Positions 32,780 through 41,349 of a stretch of 63,448 bases of DNA are shown piece after piece. Within the stretch, counting starts at the first letter, position 1, and each line of letters opens with the position of its first letter. Below the pieces are notes generated by a model, which was not told where the DNA came from, ran no database searches, and was given only the letters and a program-made list of their open reading frames with translations. Source of the DNA: Kitasatospora indigofera (GTDB lineage Bacteria; Actinomycetota; Actinomycetes; Streptomycetales; Streptomycetaceae). The position numbers and the translations under genes were made by a program. Where the stretch lies: contig NZ_BNBO01000052.1 in the NCBI RefSeq assembly GCF_014655955.1, positions 1 to 63,448 on the forward strand, in the 5' to 3' direction.

Positions 32780-34561
32780 ATGGAGGCGTTGGACGCGGCG
32801 GATCCCCGGCAGATCGGCCAGTACCGGCTGCTCCGGCGGCTGGGGGCCGGGGGCATGGGCCAGGTCTATCTCGGCCGCACAGCCGGCGGGCGGACGGTGG
32901 CCGTGAAGACCGTGCACCGGGAGTACGCGGCGGACCACGAGTTCCGGACGCGGTTCCGCCAGGAGGTCAGCGCGGCCCGGCGGGTGGGCGGACGGTGGAC
33001 GGCCCCGGTCCTGGACGCCGACACCGAGGGCGAGCGTCCGTGGGTCGCCACGGCCTATGTCGCGGGACCGTCCCTCGCCACCGCCGTACGGGAGTTCGGC
33101 CCGCTGCCCGGCCCGGCGGTCCGCGTGCTGGCACTCGGACTCGCCGAGGCGCTGGCGGCCGTGCACGCGCTCGGGCTGGTGCACCGCGACGTCAAGCCGT
33201 CCAACGTCCTGCTGGCGCTGGACGGTCCGCGCCTGATCGACTTCGGCATCACCCGGTCGCTCGACGCGGCCACCGCGCTCACGCAGTCGGGATTCGTGAT
33301 CGGCTCCCCCGGCTACCTCTCCCCCGAACAGGCCCGGGGCCTGCCCTCCGGCCCGGCGGGGGACGTGTTCTCGCTCGGCGCCGTCCTCGCCTACGCGGCC
33401 ACCGGCAACGCCCCGTTCGGGTCGGACACCGGCGCCCCGGCCCTGCTCTACCGCGTGGTGCACGAGGAGCCCGACCTCAGCCGGCTGCTGCCGCAGGATG
33501 CGGAGCTCCGGGAGCTTCTGACCGCCTGTCTGGCCAAGGAACCGGAGCGGAGGCCAACGCCGGAGCGGCTGCGGGAGGTGCTGGCCCCGGCGAGCGGGCC
33601 CGGAGCCGGCCGGGCGGCGAACCGGCTCGGCGGGGACTGGCTGCCCCCGGCGGTCGCCGGCTCGCTCGCCCGCCTGGCCGTCGAGCTGCTGGACCTGGAC
33701 TCCGCAGCCGAGCCGGCCGCACCCGGCGAGGCGCCCCCCGGCGGCGCCGCCCGCCCGGACACCGGCCGGGCACCCGGGCCGGCACCGACCGCCCCCGGCC
33801 ACTCCGGCCCCGGCGCAGCGGGGACACCAGGCACACCAGGCACACCAGGGGCAGCGGGGGCGGCGGGGGCGCCCAGCGGCCGGTTCGGGCCGCCCGAGCC
33901 GTGGATCTCGCCACCGCCGCCCGCCACCGCCCCGGGTCCCTGGCCCGGGCAGCCCGGCGCGGGCACCGCGACCGGCGTCAACCCGCCCGGCACGCCCCGG
34001 ACTCCGGCGGCCCGGCTGCGGCGCGCCCTGCCGGTCGCCGTCCTGCCGGTGGTGGCCCTCGCCGGCCTGGCCGGCTGGCTGGTCCCCGAGTGGGGCTCCT
34101 CCTCCGGCGGCACGGGCACCGCGCCCCCGGCCGCCACCGGACCGGCGACGGCCGGCTCGCCCGGAGCCACCCCGTCCGCGACCGGGCCGGGTGCCGGCAC
34201 GGATCCGGCAGGACAGCAGGCGGGCCTGGTCCCGGCCGAGTACCTGGGCACCTGGTCCGGCGTCCTGACCTCCCCGGCGGTGGCGCTCCGGGCCGACTTC
34301 CGGATCACCATCGGCCAGGGCGGGAAGGACGACCCGGTGGGCAGCATCCACAACAACACCGGCGCCGGCACGCCGTACTGCGACAGCAGCGCCCTGCTGA
34401 TCTCCGTCGGCGCCGACCGCCTGGTGCTGCGCACGGCGCCGACCTCCGGCCTCAGCGGCTGCGTGGCGAACCCGGCGCGGCAGATCTACACCCGCAACAG
34501 CGACGGCAGCCTGCACCTGGAGGTCGACGGCTTCACCGGCGACCTGGCCGCGCAGCACTGA
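32780..34561 (+). CDS. Transmembrane Ser/Thr protein kinase with exported sensor domain
   Basis: 593 residues from ATG 32780 (GTG 32762 also in frame). Kinase domain at about 14-270: LGAGGMGQVYLG, VAVKTV lysine, HRDVKPSNVL, LIDFGIT, GSPGYLSPEQ. A Pro/Gly-rich juxtamembrane stretch includes a collagen-like GTPGTPGTPGAAGAAGAP run encoded by 9-bp ACACCAGGC repeats near 33827. One membrane helix (about 422-440, LPVAVLPVVALAGLAGWLV) leads to an extracellular domain (about 490-593) with two cysteines (PYCDSS, SGCVAN) and the strands YLGTWSGVLTS and LHLEVDGFTGDL. This last domain resembles sensor tails seen in other streptomycete kinases. Ligand unknown. The next gene encodes a zf-HC2-like protein after a terminator. 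Confidence 0.9.
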   Translation: MEALDAADPRQIGQYRLLRRLGAGGMGQVYLGRTAGGRTVAVKTVHREYAADHEFRTRFRQEVSAARRVGGRWTAPVLDADTEGERPWVATAYVAGPSLATAVREFGPLPGPAVRVLALGLAEALAAVHALGLVHRDVKPSNVLLALDGPRLIDFGITRSLDAATALTQSGFVIGSPGYLSPEQARGLPSGPAGDVFSLGAVLAYAATGNAPFGSDTGAPALLYRVVHEEPDLSRLLPQDAELRELLTACLAKEPERRPTPERLREVLAPASGPGAGRAANRLGGDWLPPAVAGSLARLAVELLDLDSAAEPAAPGEAPPGGAARPDTGRAPGPAPTAPGHSGPGAAGTPGTPGTPGAAGAAGAPSGRFGPPEPWISPPPPATAPGPWPGQPGAGTATGVNPPGTPRTPAARLRRALPVAVLPVVALAGLAGWLVPEWGSSSGGTGTAPPAATGPATAGSPGATPSATGPGAGTDPAGQQAGLVPAEYLGTWSGVLTSPAVALRADFRITIGQGGKDDPVGSIHNNTGAGTPYCDSSALLISVGADRLVLRTAPTSGLSGCVANPARQIYTRNSDGSLHLEVDGFTGDLAAQH

Positions 34562-34577
34562 GGGCACCGGGAGCGTC

Positions 34578-34602
34578 CCGGTCCCGCCCGGGGCGGGACC
34601 GG
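34578..34602 (+). terminator. Terminator hairpin after kinase gene
   Basis: An 11-bp stem (CCGGTCCCGCC and its complement) with a 3-nt loop, 17 nt downstream of the kinase stop. Confidence 0.7.
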
Positions 34603-34732
34603 CGGCCCGGACGGACGCCCGGGCCTGGACCCTCCGGCAGCCGGCGGGCGGAGCGCGGCCGGCCAGGGCGCGGCGCCCGGGCCGGCCGACCGCCCCTGCG
34701 GCCCGGCCGGGGGCCTGCGGGACGATGGACCC

Positions 34733-35002
34733 ATGACTTGTGCCGAGTACCGCGCCGCGATGTCCGCCCGCCTGGACGGCGAGGACGCCGGCGGGACGAA
34801 CGGGCACGAGCACTCCTGCGCCGGCTGCGCCCGCTGGCTGGCCACGGCCCGGCGCCTGCGGGACTTCTCGGCGCGGGCGCCGGGCCCGTCCGCGGAGTGG
34901 TCGGAGGGGCTGCTGGGACGGCTGGGCCTCGGGCAGGCCGAGGACCGGGGCAGCGCCGAGGACTTGGACCGGGGCGAGGAGCGGGGCGAGGACCGAGCCT
35001 AG
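34733..35002 (+). CDS. Small zf-HC2-like protein (anti-sigma type)
   Basis: 89 residues. MTCAEYRAAMSARLDGED followed by HEHSCAGCARWLATARRLRDF gives the Cys3...His-x3-Cys-x2-Cys zinc pattern of anti-sigma factor N-terminal domains. The C-terminal half is acidic (AEDRGSAEDLDRGEERGEDRA) with no membrane helix. It may therefore be a free zinc-binding regulator. No sigma factor gene is adjacent. GACGAT lies eight bases before ATG 34733 without a ribosome binding site. Confidence 0.7.
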   Translation: MTCAEYRAAMSARLDGEDAGGTNGHEHSCAGCARWLATARRLRDFSARAPGPSAEWSEGLLGRLGLGQAEDRGSAEDLDRGEERGEDRA

Positions 35003-35044
35003 GGAGCAGGGCCAGGGGCCCGCGGACCCCCGATGTCCGGCCGA

Positions 35045-35066
35045 CCGGTGCCGGGCCCGGCACCGG
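35045..35066. terminator. 22-bp perfect palindrome between convergent genes
   Basis: CCGGTGCCGGG/CCCGGCACCGG with no mismatch lies between the zf-HC2-like gene and the convergent DinB-like gene. A bidirectional terminator is likely, though the fold would need a minimal loop. Confidence 0.5.
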
Positions 35067-35111
35067 CTCCGGGCAGGGCCGGCCGCCGGCCGCGGTGGCG
35101 TCCGCCGCCCG

Positions 35112-35621
35112 CTACCGCCGCAGCAGCGCACCCCGGACGAAGGCGGCCTGCCCGACGTGCTGGAGGTCGTCCGACAGCACGCTGACCAGCCGCACCCCCA
35201 GGGTCACCGGCGGGGTCCAGGCCTCGTCCACCACCCGGTCGAGGGCCGCGCCGGTGAGCGGGCCGACGAAGGCCAGGGTCCGCTCGTGCACGGCGTCGTG
35301 ATAGCCGGTGAGCAGGCCGCCCGACGGCACCCGGACCTGTGCCACCTCGCGGGCGGTGTGGCCGTAGCCGGTGGCCCGGACCGCGAAGGGCAGCGCGAAG
35401 CGGTCGGCCCAGCCCTGCTCGCTCCAGACCTGCTCGGTGCCCGCCACGTCGGCGATGTGGTCGTCCTGGATCCGGGTGAGGTGCCAGACCAGCCAGGCGA
35501 TCGAGTTCGCGCCCTCGTCGAGGCGGACCGCCAGGGCGTCGGCGTCGAGCCCCTCCACCACGTCGTGGACGGCCGTCCGGATCCGGCCGAAGGCGTCGGC
35601 CAGCAGACCGGCACAGTTCAT
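35112..35621 (-). CDS. DinB/DUF664 (mycothiol-dependent maleylpyruvate isomerase-like) protein
   Basis: 169 residues of the DinB four-helix bundle: VHDVVEGLDADALAVRLDEGANSIAWLVWHLTRIQDDHIADVAG with His46 region, and VSVLSDDLQHVGQAAFVRGALL at the end. Conserved histidines (WHLTR, HDAVHE, QHVGQ) should hold a divalent metal. Actinobacterial members transfer or use mycothiol. GGAGGAG lies upstream of ATG 35621. Single gene. Exact substrate unknown. Confidence 0.82.
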   Translation of the reverse strand: MNCAGLLADAFGRIRTAVHDVVEGLDADALAVRLDEGANSIAWLVWHLTRIQDDHIADVAGTEQVWSEQGWADRFALPFAVRATGYGHTAREVAQVRVPSGGLLTGYHDAVHERTLAFVGPLTGAALDRVVDEAWTPPVTLGVRLVSVLSDDLQHVGQAAFVRGALLRR

Positions 35622-35825
35622 CGCGGACTCCTCCCGGCCCGGCGGGCGCGCTCCGCGACCGGTGGCCGCCTCGATTCTGCCCCGGCCCGGGGCCCGCGGG
35701 GCGCAGCGACAGGCCGGGGCGGCGTGTCCGGACCGCCGTCCACAGGGTGACGGCCGACCCGGCCCGAGGCGGACGCATCGGGGCATCCGGCCCGCTCCGG
35801 CGGCCGGCGCGCTACCGTGCCCGTC

Positions 35826-36248
35826 ATGACCTCCGTTCCACCCGCGGCCCCCGGCCCCCCGCCGGACCTCCCCGTCGCCCGCGACCGCCACGGCCTGCGC
35901 GTCTACCCGTACCGGGACCCCCGGCCGCACCCCGCGCTGGGCAATTCACCGATCAGCTTCGTCTCGGCCGAGCTCTGGCAGGCCCTCGCGGACCTCGCCA
36001 TCGCGCCGGCCGCGGCGGAGGCGACCGTGCTGGCCCTGCTGCGGACCATCGCCTCGGACGCCACGGACGCGGCGCTCGCCCCCGGCAACGAGCGGGCGCC
36101 GCGGCACGACCTGTACGTGAGCGCCCCCGCGTACATCGGGGCGCGCCGCCGGATGGTGTGGTTCCAGCGCGACGGCGCCGGCGGTCCGGTCACCGCGTTC
36201 TTCCCGCCGGACGACACGCTGCCCGCCCGGCCCGCGCCACGGCCCTGA
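35826..36248 (+). CDS. Hypothetical protein
   Basis: 140 residues, Pro/Ala-rich with a central helix (SFVSAELWQALADLAIAPAAAEATVLALLRTIASDA) and a beta segment (RRRMVWFQRDGAGGPVTAFFPPDD). No membrane segment and no recognised family. TACCGT (35813-35818) precedes ATG 35826 by seven bases and no ribosome binding site exists, so a leaderless transcript is likely. An upstream ATG at 35817 is in frame but overlaps the -10 hexamer. Confidence 0.65.
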   Translation: MTSVPPAAPGPPPDLPVARDRHGLRVYPYRDPRPHPALGNSPISFVSAELWQALADLAIAPAAAEATVLALLRTIASDATDAALAPGNERAPRHDLYVSAPAYIGARRRMVWFQRDGAGGPVTAFFPPDDTLPARPAPRP

Positions 36249-36366
36249 GCCGCCCGGACGCCGGCGGGCCGGCCGCGGGCGGCCCGCGCGAGTGGCGGCC
36301 CCCGGCCCGGCGGAGGCAGGCTGAAGGTGATGCGGTCGTGCATCGTCCCGAGGCCGGGGAGAGACC

Positions 36367-37995
36367 ATGGGCGACACCGAGGTGCTGGTGGTGGGTGCGG
36401 GCCCGGTCGGCCTGACCGCCGCGGCGGAGCTGCGCCGCCGTGGTGTGGACTGCCGGATCGTCGACAAGCTCGCGGAGCCGCAGCCCTACGCCAAGGCGGT
36501 CGGCATCCAGCCCCGGACGCTGGAGATCTGGGACGCGATGGGCCTGGCCCGCGAGGCCCTGGACGTGGCCCTCCCGATGCTCGGCCAGCTGACCTACATC
36601 GACGGGAAGCCGGGCCCGCGGATCGACCTGGACCTGCCGGCGGACATCCCGTACGGCTTCGCGGCGATCCCGCAGTACGCGACCGAGCGGCTGCTGACGG
36701 CCCACCTGGCGGGGTACGGCACCGCCGTCGAGCGCGGGACGGAGCTGATCGACCTAGGCCAGGACGCCGACGGCGTGCGAGCCGTGCTCAGGACGCCGGA
36801 GGGCCGCGAGGACGTCCAGGCGCGCTACCTGATCGGCTGCGACGGCGCGCACAGTCCGGTCCGGCGGGCGATGGGGATCCGCTTCGACGGCGACGCGTTC
36901 CCCGAGCAGTACATGCTGGGGGACGTCGAGGTGGACTGGGACCTGCCGGCCGGCTTCGGCCTGCGCGTCGTCCACCACGACGCCGAGGGCCGCGTCGACG
37001 ACCTGCTGGTCTGCATCCCGCTCCCCGGCCGGGGGCGCTACCGGATGTCCATGCTGGTACCGGCCGAGCTGGAGGCCGTGGCGGCGGTCGGCGGCACGAA
37101 CGGGGAGGTGGCGCACGGGCTGGAGTCCGGCCGCACCCCGCAGCTGCGGCACATCCAGACCGTCCTGGACCGGCTCTCCCCCACCCCGACCACGGCCTCC
37201 GGGCTGCGCTGGTCCTCCGTCTTCCGGATCAGCCACCGCCTGGTCGACCGCTACCGCGAGGGCCGGGTCCTGCTGGCCGGGGACGCCGCCCACATCCACC
37301 CGCCGACCGGCGCGCAGGGGATGAACACCGGCGTGCAGGACGCCTACAACCTGGCCTGGAAGCTGGCCCTGGTGGTCGGCGGCACCGCCGCGGAGGGACT
37401 GCTCGACACCTACCAGGGCGAACGGCACCCGATCGGCGAGGAGGTCGTCGGCCGCACCGTCCGGCACGCCCGGGCGGGCGTCGAGGCCGACCCGGACGAC
37501 TTCACCACGATCCTGCTGCGGGAGGCCCAGCTGCTGGTCAACTACCGGGACAGCCCGCTGGTCGACGGGCCCGCCGCCTGGGGCGGCCCGGGCCCCGCCC
37601 CCGGCGACCGGGCGCCCGACTGCGGCGGGCTGGCGCGGGACCTCGCCCGGTACCCGCTGCGCCTGTTCGACCTGCTCCGCGGCCCGCACCACACCCTGCT
37701 GCTGCACGCCGGGCAGGACACCCCGGCCGAGCTGCTGCACCGTTGCGCCGGGGCGGCGACGGCGGCGGCGCACGGCCTGCTGGACGTCTACGTCGTCCTC
37801 GCCCCGGACGCCCGGCCGGCCGGCGTCCGGCTGCCCTGCGTCCGGGACGCCGAGGGCGCCTTCGCGGCCGCCTACGCGGCCCGCCCCGGCGAGGCCGTCA
37901 TCGTGCGGCCCGACGGGTACCTCGCTGCCCGCTGCCACCCCGCCGACCCGGAGCGGCTGGTGGCCCGGCTGCGCCGGACCTTCGCCCCGGCCTGA
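36367..37995 (+). CDS. Class A FAD-dependent aromatic monooxygenase
   Basis: 542 residues of the PHBH/phenol-hydroxylase fold. Dinucleotide-binding VVGAGPVGLTAAAELRRRG (8-26), the DG motif YLIGCDGAHSPVRRAMG (about 152-168) and the GD motif LLAGDAAHIHPPTGAQGMNTGVQDAYNLAWKLA are present. The C-terminal thioredoxin-like domain is shortened. Such enzymes hydroxylate polyketides, rifamycins or phenolic compounds with NAD(P)H and O2. GGGGAGAG sits right before ATG 36367. No biosynthetic cluster surrounds it, so it is probably catabolic or a resistance enzyme. Confidence 0.9.
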   Translation: MGDTEVLVVGAGPVGLTAAAELRRRGVDCRIVDKLAEPQPYAKAVGIQPRTLEIWDAMGLAREALDVALPMLGQLTYIDGKPGPRIDLDLPADIPYGFAAIPQYATERLLTAHLAGYGTAVERGTELIDLGQDADGVRAVLRTPEGREDVQARYLIGCDGAHSPVRRAMGIRFDGDAFPEQYMLGDVEVDWDLPAGFGLRVVHHDAEGRVDDLLVCIPLPGRGRYRMSMLVPAELEAVAAVGGTNGEVAHGLESGRTPQLRHIQTVLDRLSPTPTTASGLRWSSVFRISHRLVDRYREGRVLLAGDAAHIHPPTGAQGMNTGVQDAYNLAWKLALVVGGTAAEGLLDTYQGERHPIGEEVVGRTVRHARAGVEADPDDFTTILLREAQLLVNYRDSPLVDGPAAWGGPGPAPGDRAPDCGGLARDLARYPLRLFDLLRGPHHTLLLHAGQDTPAELLHRCAGAATAAAHGLLDVYVVLAPDARPAGVRLPCVRDAEGAFAAAYAARPGEAVIVRPDGYLAARCHPADPERLVARLRRTFAPA

Positions 37996-38396
37996 CCCGG
38001 TCTGACCCGGCGGCACGGCACACCTGCCGGGGGCGGGTGCTCCGCCGGGCGGGCGCCGCACCCGGCGGGCCCGCCCGGCCGGCCGTCTGCGGCCCCTGAA
38101 CCCGACGCGGCGGTCCGAGCGCGAACGCCCCTGCCGTGGCGCGTGGTTCCGCCCGGCGGAACCGGCCCGCGGCCGTCGCCGGACCGTCAGAAGGCCGCCG
38201 GGCCCCGGCCGGTCGCGCTGCGGCCGGCCTGCGGACCACCCCGGCCGCCACCGGGCCGGTGCCCGGCCCCGGTGCGCCGGCCGCTTCGCAACGGCCCGCG
38301 GCGGCGGCCTCGGAACGGCCCGGGCGGCGCCCGTTCACCTGTCCCGGCAGCCCGGACGGGAGTCGGCACGGCCTCACATTCTGGCCCCCTTTTGAC
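37996..38396. other. Upstream region of chitinase gene
   Basis: About 400 bp of very GC-rich sequence without a credible gene. Open frames here are Arg/Pro/Ala-rich and lack start signals. The composition changes sharply at 38375-38420 to AT-rich where the chitinase promoter lies. Confidence 0.5.
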
Positions 38397-38441
38397 TATT
38401 GGTCCAGACCTATTGACGCGCCTTGCGGCCCCTCCTACGAT
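38397..38441 (+). promoter_or_regulatory. Chitinase promoter with DasR-like (dre) site
   Basis: TTGACG (38413-38418), 17 bp, TACGAT (38436-38441) form a good promoter about 105 bp before the chitinase start. Directly upstream TTGGTCCAGACCTA (38399-38412) matches the TGGTCCAGACCT repeat of streptomycete chitinase promoters and the DasR-responsive element consensus (TGGTCTAGACCA), both from memory. DasR releases the site when GlcNAc/glucosamine-6-phosphate rises. Confidence 0.8.
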
Positions 38442-38545
38442 CCAGTTCGGCACAGCCCCACATGTCCCCACCTCACCCAGAGCCGGGCGTCGCGCCCCCA
38501 CGCGTCGGTCATGTCCATGACGCCCTGCGGGAAAGGGAGCACAGC

Positions 38546-40318
38546 ATGTTCCGTCGAAGGTCGCGCACGCCACGTCCGTCGGACGACTTCCGCCCCTGTC
38601 CGGAGCCCGGCCGCCTCGCGGACGAGCAGGCCGGGAGCGAGCCGCTCCGGGCCTCCCGCCCCCAGCGGGCGGCTGTGGAACGCGCGGGCCAGGTGCACCG
38701 GGCCGGCCGCGCCGCGAACGGACGGACCGTCATGGTGCGCTCGCTCGCCGGGGTGAGCGCGGCCGCCGTCATCGGCGCCGGCCTCACCATGGCCGGCTCC
38801 GTCACCGCGGGAGCCGCCACCACCAACCTGGTGGCCAACCCGGGCTTCGAGAGCGCCCTGTCCGGCTGGACCTGCTCCGGCGGCTCCGGCACTGCCGTCG
38901 GCAGCCCGGTCCACGCCGGCACCTCCGCGCTCAAGGCCACGCCGACCGGCCAGGACACCGGCCAGTGCGCCCAGACCGTCAGCGTGCAGCCCAACTCCCA
39001 GTACACGCTGAGCGCCTGGGTCCAGGGCAGCTACGTCTACCTGGGCGCCACCGGCACCGGCCTCACGGGCACCACGTCCACCTGGACGCCGAGCAGCGCG
39101 TCGTACAGCCAGCTCAGCGTCAGCTTCAGCACCGGGCCGAGCACCACCTCGGTCTCCGTCTACCTGCACGGCTGGTACGGGCAGCCCGCGTACTACGCGG
39201 ACGACGTCTCGCTCGCCGGCCCCGGCGGCAGCAGCCCCTCCCCCACCGTCACCCCGACGGTGACCCCGACGGTCACGCCCACCGTCACCCCCACGGTGAC
39301 CCCGACCGTCACGCCCACCGTCACGCCGACGGTCACGCCGACCGTGACGCCGACCAGCGGCGAGACCTGCGCCACCAAGCCCAAGCCCTCCGGCAAGGTC
39401 CTCCAGGGCTACTGGGAGAACTGGGACGGCGCCTCCAACGGGGTCCACCCCGGCCTGGGCTGGGTCCCGATCACGGACAGCCGGATCGCCGCGCACGGCT
39501 ACAACGTCATCAACGCCGCCTTCCCGGTGATCCTCTCCGACGGCACCGTCCTGTGGCAGGACGGCATGGACGCCGGCGTCAAGGTCTCGACCCCCGCCGA
39601 GATGTGCCAGGCCAAGGCCGCCGGGGCGACGCTCCTGATGTCGATCGGCGGCGCCGCCGCGGGCATCGACCTGAGCTCCAGCACCGTCGCCGACAAGTTC
39701 GTCGCGACCGTCGTCCCGATCCTCAAGAAGTACAACTTCGACGGCATCGACATCGACATCGAGACCGGCCTGTCCGGCAGCGGCAACATCAACACGCTGT
39801 CCGCCTCCCAGTCCAACCTGATCCGCATCATCGACGGCGTCCTCGCCCAGATGCCGGCCGGCTTCGGCCTCACCATGGCCCCCGAGACCGCGTACGTCAC
39901 CGGCGGCAGCGTCACCTACGGGTCCATCTGGGGCTCCTACCTGCCGATCATCAAGAAGTACGTCGACAACGGCCGCCTGTGGTGGCTGAACATGCAGTAC
40001 TACAACGGCAGCATGTACGGCTGCTCCGGCGACTCCTACTCGGCCGGCACCGTCCAGGGCTTCACCGCGCAGACCACCTGCCTCAACAACGGCCTGACCG
40101 TCCAGGGCACCACCATCAAGGTGCCCTACGACAAGCAGGTGCCCGGCCTGCCCGCGCAGTCCGGCGCGGGTGGCGGCTACATGGCACCGAGCCTGGTCAG
40201 CCAGGCCTACAGCTCCTACAGCGGCCAGCTGAAGGGCCTGATGACCTGGTCGATCAACTGGGACGGCTCGAAGGGCTGGACCTTCGGCGACAACGTCAAG
40301 TCCCTCCAGGGCCGTTGA
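38546..40318 (+). CDS. Secreted GH18 chitinase with N-terminal CBM
   Basis: 590 residues from ATG 38546, which has AAGGGAG at good spacing. The export signal core (VRSLAGVSAAAVIGAGLTMAGSVTAGA) is preceded by about 60 polar residues; ATG 38732 would give a normal-length signal peptide, so the start is debatable. A carbohydrate-binding beta-sandwich (about 92-228, NLVANPGFESALSGW) is followed by a linker of about ten TPTV units (about 233-272). The GH18 barrel (about 280-590) has FDGIDIDIE with catalytic Glu406, and the conserved MSIGGA and WSINWD strands. It hydrolyses chitin outside the cell. The promoter carries a DasR-like site, and the gene ends at a strong terminator. Confidence 0.95.
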   Translation: MFRRRSRTPRPSDDFRPCPEPGRLADEQAGSEPLRASRPQRAAVERAGQVHRAGRAANGRTVMVRSLAGVSAAAVIGAGLTMAGSVTAGAATTNLVANPGFESALSGWTCSGGSGTAVGSPVHAGTSALKATPTGQDTGQCAQTVSVQPNSQYTLSAWVQGSYVYLGATGTGLTGTTSTWTPSSASYSQLSVSFSTGPSTTSVSVYLHGWYGQPAYYADDVSLAGPGGSSPSPTVTPTVTPTVTPTVTPTVTPTVTPTVTPTVTPTVTPTSGETCATKPKPSGKVLQGYWENWDGASNGVHPGLGWVPITDSRIAAHGYNVINAAFPVILSDGTVLWQDGMDAGVKVSTPAEMCQAKAAGATLLMSIGGAAAGIDLSSSTVADKFVATVVPILKKYNFDGIDIDIETGLSGSGNINTLSASQSNLIRIIDGVLAQMPAGFGLTMAPETAYVTGGSVTYGSIWGSYLPIIKKYVDNGRLWWLNMQYYNGSMYGCSGDSYSAGTVQGFTAQTTCLNNGLTVQGTTIKVPYDKQVPGLPAQSGAGGGYMAPSLVSQAYSSYSGQLKGLMTWSINWDGSKGWTFGDNVKSLQGR

Positions 40319-40358
40319 TCCCCGGCTGACCGACCGGCCGTGAACCGGCAATGAGGGG

Positions 40359-40399
40359 AGCGGGGCCCCGGGAGCGCAGGACGCTCCCGGGGCCCCGCT
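40359..40399 (+). terminator. Strong terminator after chitinase gene
   Basis: An 18-bp perfect stem (AGCGGGGCCCCGGGAGCG, 40359-40376, pairing with 40382-40399) with a 5-nt loop, 40 nt past the stop. Confidence 0.9.
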
Positions 40400-40531
40400 G
40401 CTCGCGCGGGTACCGGCGAGGGGCGGGGGCGGCTACGACCGTCGTCCTGGCCGGGCCCGGCGGCGCCGCGATGCTGCGATGCTGCGATGCCGCGGCGACT
40501 GTGCCGCGACGGCGAAGACGTGACGCCGCGG

Positions 40532-41251
40532 TCAGAGCGGGGTCTCGTCGGCCGGCGAAGGCGCGGCGAACGGCCGGAGGACCATGAGCGAGTCCTCCGA
40601 GGCCGCCACCATCGCGAACGGGAACCGGTCCAGCTCAAGGCAGAGCGCGACGTCGTCGGGATGGACTCCCTGGCGCACGCCCGTCGCCAACTCGTGGGCG
40701 GCGCGCGACCCGCCGGCGCGGCGGAGGTACCCGGCCGCCGCCGTCCCGGCTCCGGCGGCCCTCCCGGCGATGTACTGGGCGCACGCCAGATCCTCGTCGG
40801 CGCGCCCGTCCTCGCCGGTGACCACGAAGGTGACACTGCCGCACTCACGGGCCCGCAGGACCTGGGCCGTCGCCTCCGCCACCACGAAGCCCGCGCACAG
40901 CACCAAGTCCGCCTCCCGGACGGCGAGGGCGCCGACCGTCCCCGCCGTGGTCTTCTGCACGACCGTCCGCCCGGTGAGGTCCACGGACCGCAGCAGGCCG
41001 GGCGAGTTGACGGCGTCGAACCCGGCCGCCGCCGGACCGTCCTTCAGCGCCACCCAGTCCGGGTGGCGGCCCTTGAGTGCCAGGGCCTCGTCCAGGGACC
41101 CGGCCAGAACGATCTTCTCCGCCCCTCGGGCAAAAGCCCAGGCCGCCACCGTGTAGGCACGCATGACGTCCACCACCACGGCCACGGAGGGGACTTCGGC
41201 GAGCTCGGCGATGCCGAGGAAACGAGCATCCATCCGATCATGATCCCCCAT
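40532..41251 (-). CDS. 2-phosphosulfolactate phosphatase family (ComB-like)
   Basis: 239 residues matching the ComB fold: VAVVVDVMRAYTVAAWAFARGAEKIVLAG near the start, the family hallmark GFDAVNSPG (about 79-87), GRTVVQKTTAGTVGAL and an ECGSVTFVVTGEDGRADEDLACAQYI segment with clustered acids for Mg. Archaeal ComB makes sulfolactate for coenzyme M; actinobacteria lack that pathway, so the substrate is probably another phosphate ester. ATG 41251 or 41233 both fit. Isolated minus-strand gene beside the alpha/beta hydrolase. Confidence 0.82.
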   Translation of the reverse strand: MGDHDRMDARFLGIAELAEVPSVAVVVDVMRAYTVAAWAFARGAEKIVLAGSLDEALALKGRHPDWVALKDGPAAAGFDAVNSPGLLRSVDLTGRTVVQKTTAGTVGALAVREADLVLCAGFVVAEATAQVLRARECGSVTFVVTGEDGRADEDLACAQYIAGRAAGAGTAAAGYLRRAGGSRAAHELATGVRQGVHPDDVALCLELDRFPFAMVAASEDSLMVLRPFAAPSPADETPL

Positions 41252-41349
41252 GGCCGGCCCGCAGCGCCCGGACGGTGACGCGCATCACAGGAGGACGGGA
41301 GCCGCGCCGGGGACAGCGGCCGCCCGGCCCGCGGGAGCTTGCCGCCCGG

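Noticed and set aside
38546..38731. Chitinase N-terminal 62 residues as a separate domain
   Set aside because: The segment is polar and disordered with no motif; it may be untranslated if the start is 38732, so no domain is claimed.
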